A stretch of DNA of 6,888 bases from the NCBI GenBank assembly GCA_025361995.1, contig JANYIP010000149.1, positions 1-6,888 on the forward strand. Reading direction: 5' to 3'. The notes under the pieces were generated by a model, which had not been told where the DNA came from, did not search any database, and saw only the letters and a program-made list of their open reading frames with translations. This DNA is from Streptomycetales bacterium. GTDB lineage: Bacteria > Actinomycetota > Actinomycetes > Prado026. Numbering within the stretch: the stretch's first letter is position 1; each line of letters starts with the position of its first letter. The position numbers and the translations under genes are program-made. Shown piece after piece: positions 6,565 to 6,888 of this stretch.

Positions 6565-6570
6565 TAGGCT
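6565..6570 (+). promoter_or_regulatory. Candidate -10 element of the gap promoter
   Basis: TAGGCT, inside GATAGGCT, matches TANNNT and is identical to the hexamer before uvrC. Transcription would start near 6577 and give a leader of about 52 nt. The -35 region is poor: GTAAAC at 6542-6547 has the right 17-nt spacing but few consensus bases, and TTACAG at 6532-6537 is 27 nt away. Genes of this type usually have their own promoter, which supports the call. Confidence 0.45.
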
Positions 6571-6593
6571 CGGGACCGATCCCAGTAGACGTT

Positions 6594-6611
6594 CGCCGAC
6601 ACCGGTCGGCG
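6594..6611 (+). promoter_or_regulatory. 7-bp hairpin in the gap leader
   Basis: CGCCGAC (6594-6600) pairs perfectly with GTCGGCG (6605-6611) around the loop ACCG. The hairpin ends 5 nt before the Shine-Dalgarno of gap. It could affect translation or stabilise the mRNA, or be read as DNA: GACAC, the WhiA core motif, is at 6598-6602. No function is demonstrated. Confidence 0.45.
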
Positions 6612-6616
6612 TCATC

Positions 6617-6622
6617 GAGGAG
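6617..6622 (+). promoter_or_regulatory. Ribosome-binding site of gap
   Basis: GAGGAG ends 6 nt before the GTG at 6629, close to ideal spacing. This fixes the start codon. Confidence 0.75.
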
Positions 6623-6628
6623 CAGCGC

Positions 6629-6888
6629 GTGACGATCCGGGTAGGCATCAACGGCTTCGGCCGCATCGGTCGCAACTTCTCCCGGGCGGTCGCCGCGAGC
6701 GGCGCCGGCGTCGAGATCGTGGGCGTCAACGACCTGACCGGCATCGCCACGCTCGCCCACCTGCTCAAGTACGACAGCATCCTCGGCCGGTTCCCCGCCG
6801 AGATCACGCACACCGACGACGCTCTGGTGATCGGCGGCGTCAAGGTCGCCGCGCTGGCCGAGCGCGACCCGGCGAAGCTGCCGTGGAG
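6629..6888 (+). CDS. gap: Glyceraldehyde-3-phosphate dehydrogenase, 3' partial
   Basis: The first 86 residues of GAPDH are present and the frame is still open at the window edge. The enzyme is a cytosolic tetramer that converts glyceraldehyde 3-phosphate, phosphate and NAD+ to 1,3-bisphosphoglycerate. The N-terminal Rossmann signature VGINGFGRIGRN (residues 5-16) is intact. Asp35 in VGVNDLT is the position that contacts the adenine ribose, which fits a preference for NAD+ over NADP+. LAHLLKYDSILGRF follows, as is typical for the family. The catalytic Cys and His lie beyond the window and cannot be checked. The GTG start has a good Shine-Dalgarno. In related genomes pgk and tpiA follow, but this is not visible here. 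Confidence 0.96.
   Translation, partial: MTIRVGINGFGRIGRNFSRAVAASGAGVEIVGVNDLTGIATLAHLLKYDSILGRFPAEITHTDDALVIGGVKVAALAERDPAKLPW

Noticed and set aside
1..6888. Mobile element, CRISPR array, tRNA/rRNA, riboswitch or toxin-antitoxin pair
   Set aside because: The window is nearly filled by five conserved genes and a partial sixth in one orientation. No terminal repeats, regular repeat arrays, transposase or RNA-gene signatures were seen, and the gaps are 109 nt or less.

Overview
The window is about 6.9 kb of very GC-rich DNA (roughly 70% by eye). It carries a gene order typical of Actinomycetota: uvrC, rapZ, yvcK, whiA and then gap, all on the + strand. The same neighbourhood is known from Streptomyces and relatives. 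WhiA, the strong G/C third-position bias, the GTG starts, the TANNNT-type -10 elements and the apparent lack of TTA leucine codons in the genes all fit this phylum. A mesophilic soil-type actinobacterium (for example Nocardioidaceae or Frankiales-like) is plausible, but the genus cannot be fixed from the sequence.

Layout. Positions 2-1567 hold the 3' part of a sensor histidine kinase of the HisKA_3/NarL-partner type, whose start lies upstream of the window. Its visible order is unusual: end of a PAS domain, dimerisation/phosphoacceptor helix, ATPase domain, a second PAS domain, then a degenerate GAF-like tail. A 100-nt gap follows (1568-1667), with a hairpin just after the kinase stop and a -10 element placed so that transcription would begin at or next to the uvrC ATG (a leaderless mRNA). 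uvrC (1668-3632), rapZ (3675-4562), yvcK (4559-5548) and whiA (5539-6519) are then packed with a 42-nt gap, a 4-nt overlap and a 10-nt overlap, so they almost certainly form one operon. After a 109-nt gap with its own candidate promoter and a leader hairpin, gap (glyceraldehyde-3-phosphate dehydrogenase) begins at 6629 and runs off the window.

How the genes work together. UvrC is the incision nuclease of nucleotide excision repair. RapZ, YvcK and WhiA form a trio conserved across Gram-positive bacteria: RapZ is a nucleotide- and small-metabolite-binding protein, YvcK binds UDP-GlcNAc and links carbon status to cell-wall synthesis, and WhiA is a DNA-binding regulator of division and sporulation. 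GAPDH starts the lower-glycolysis cluster that usually follows. The region therefore joins DNA repair, cell-envelope/division control and central carbon metabolism.

This is mostly an ordinary, conserved housekeeping region. I found no mobile element, CRISPR array, tRNA/rRNA or convincing new multi-gene system. The points most worth a second look are the kinase architecture, the leaderless uvrC promoter, a hairpin covering the whiA ribosome-binding site, and the structured leader of gap.
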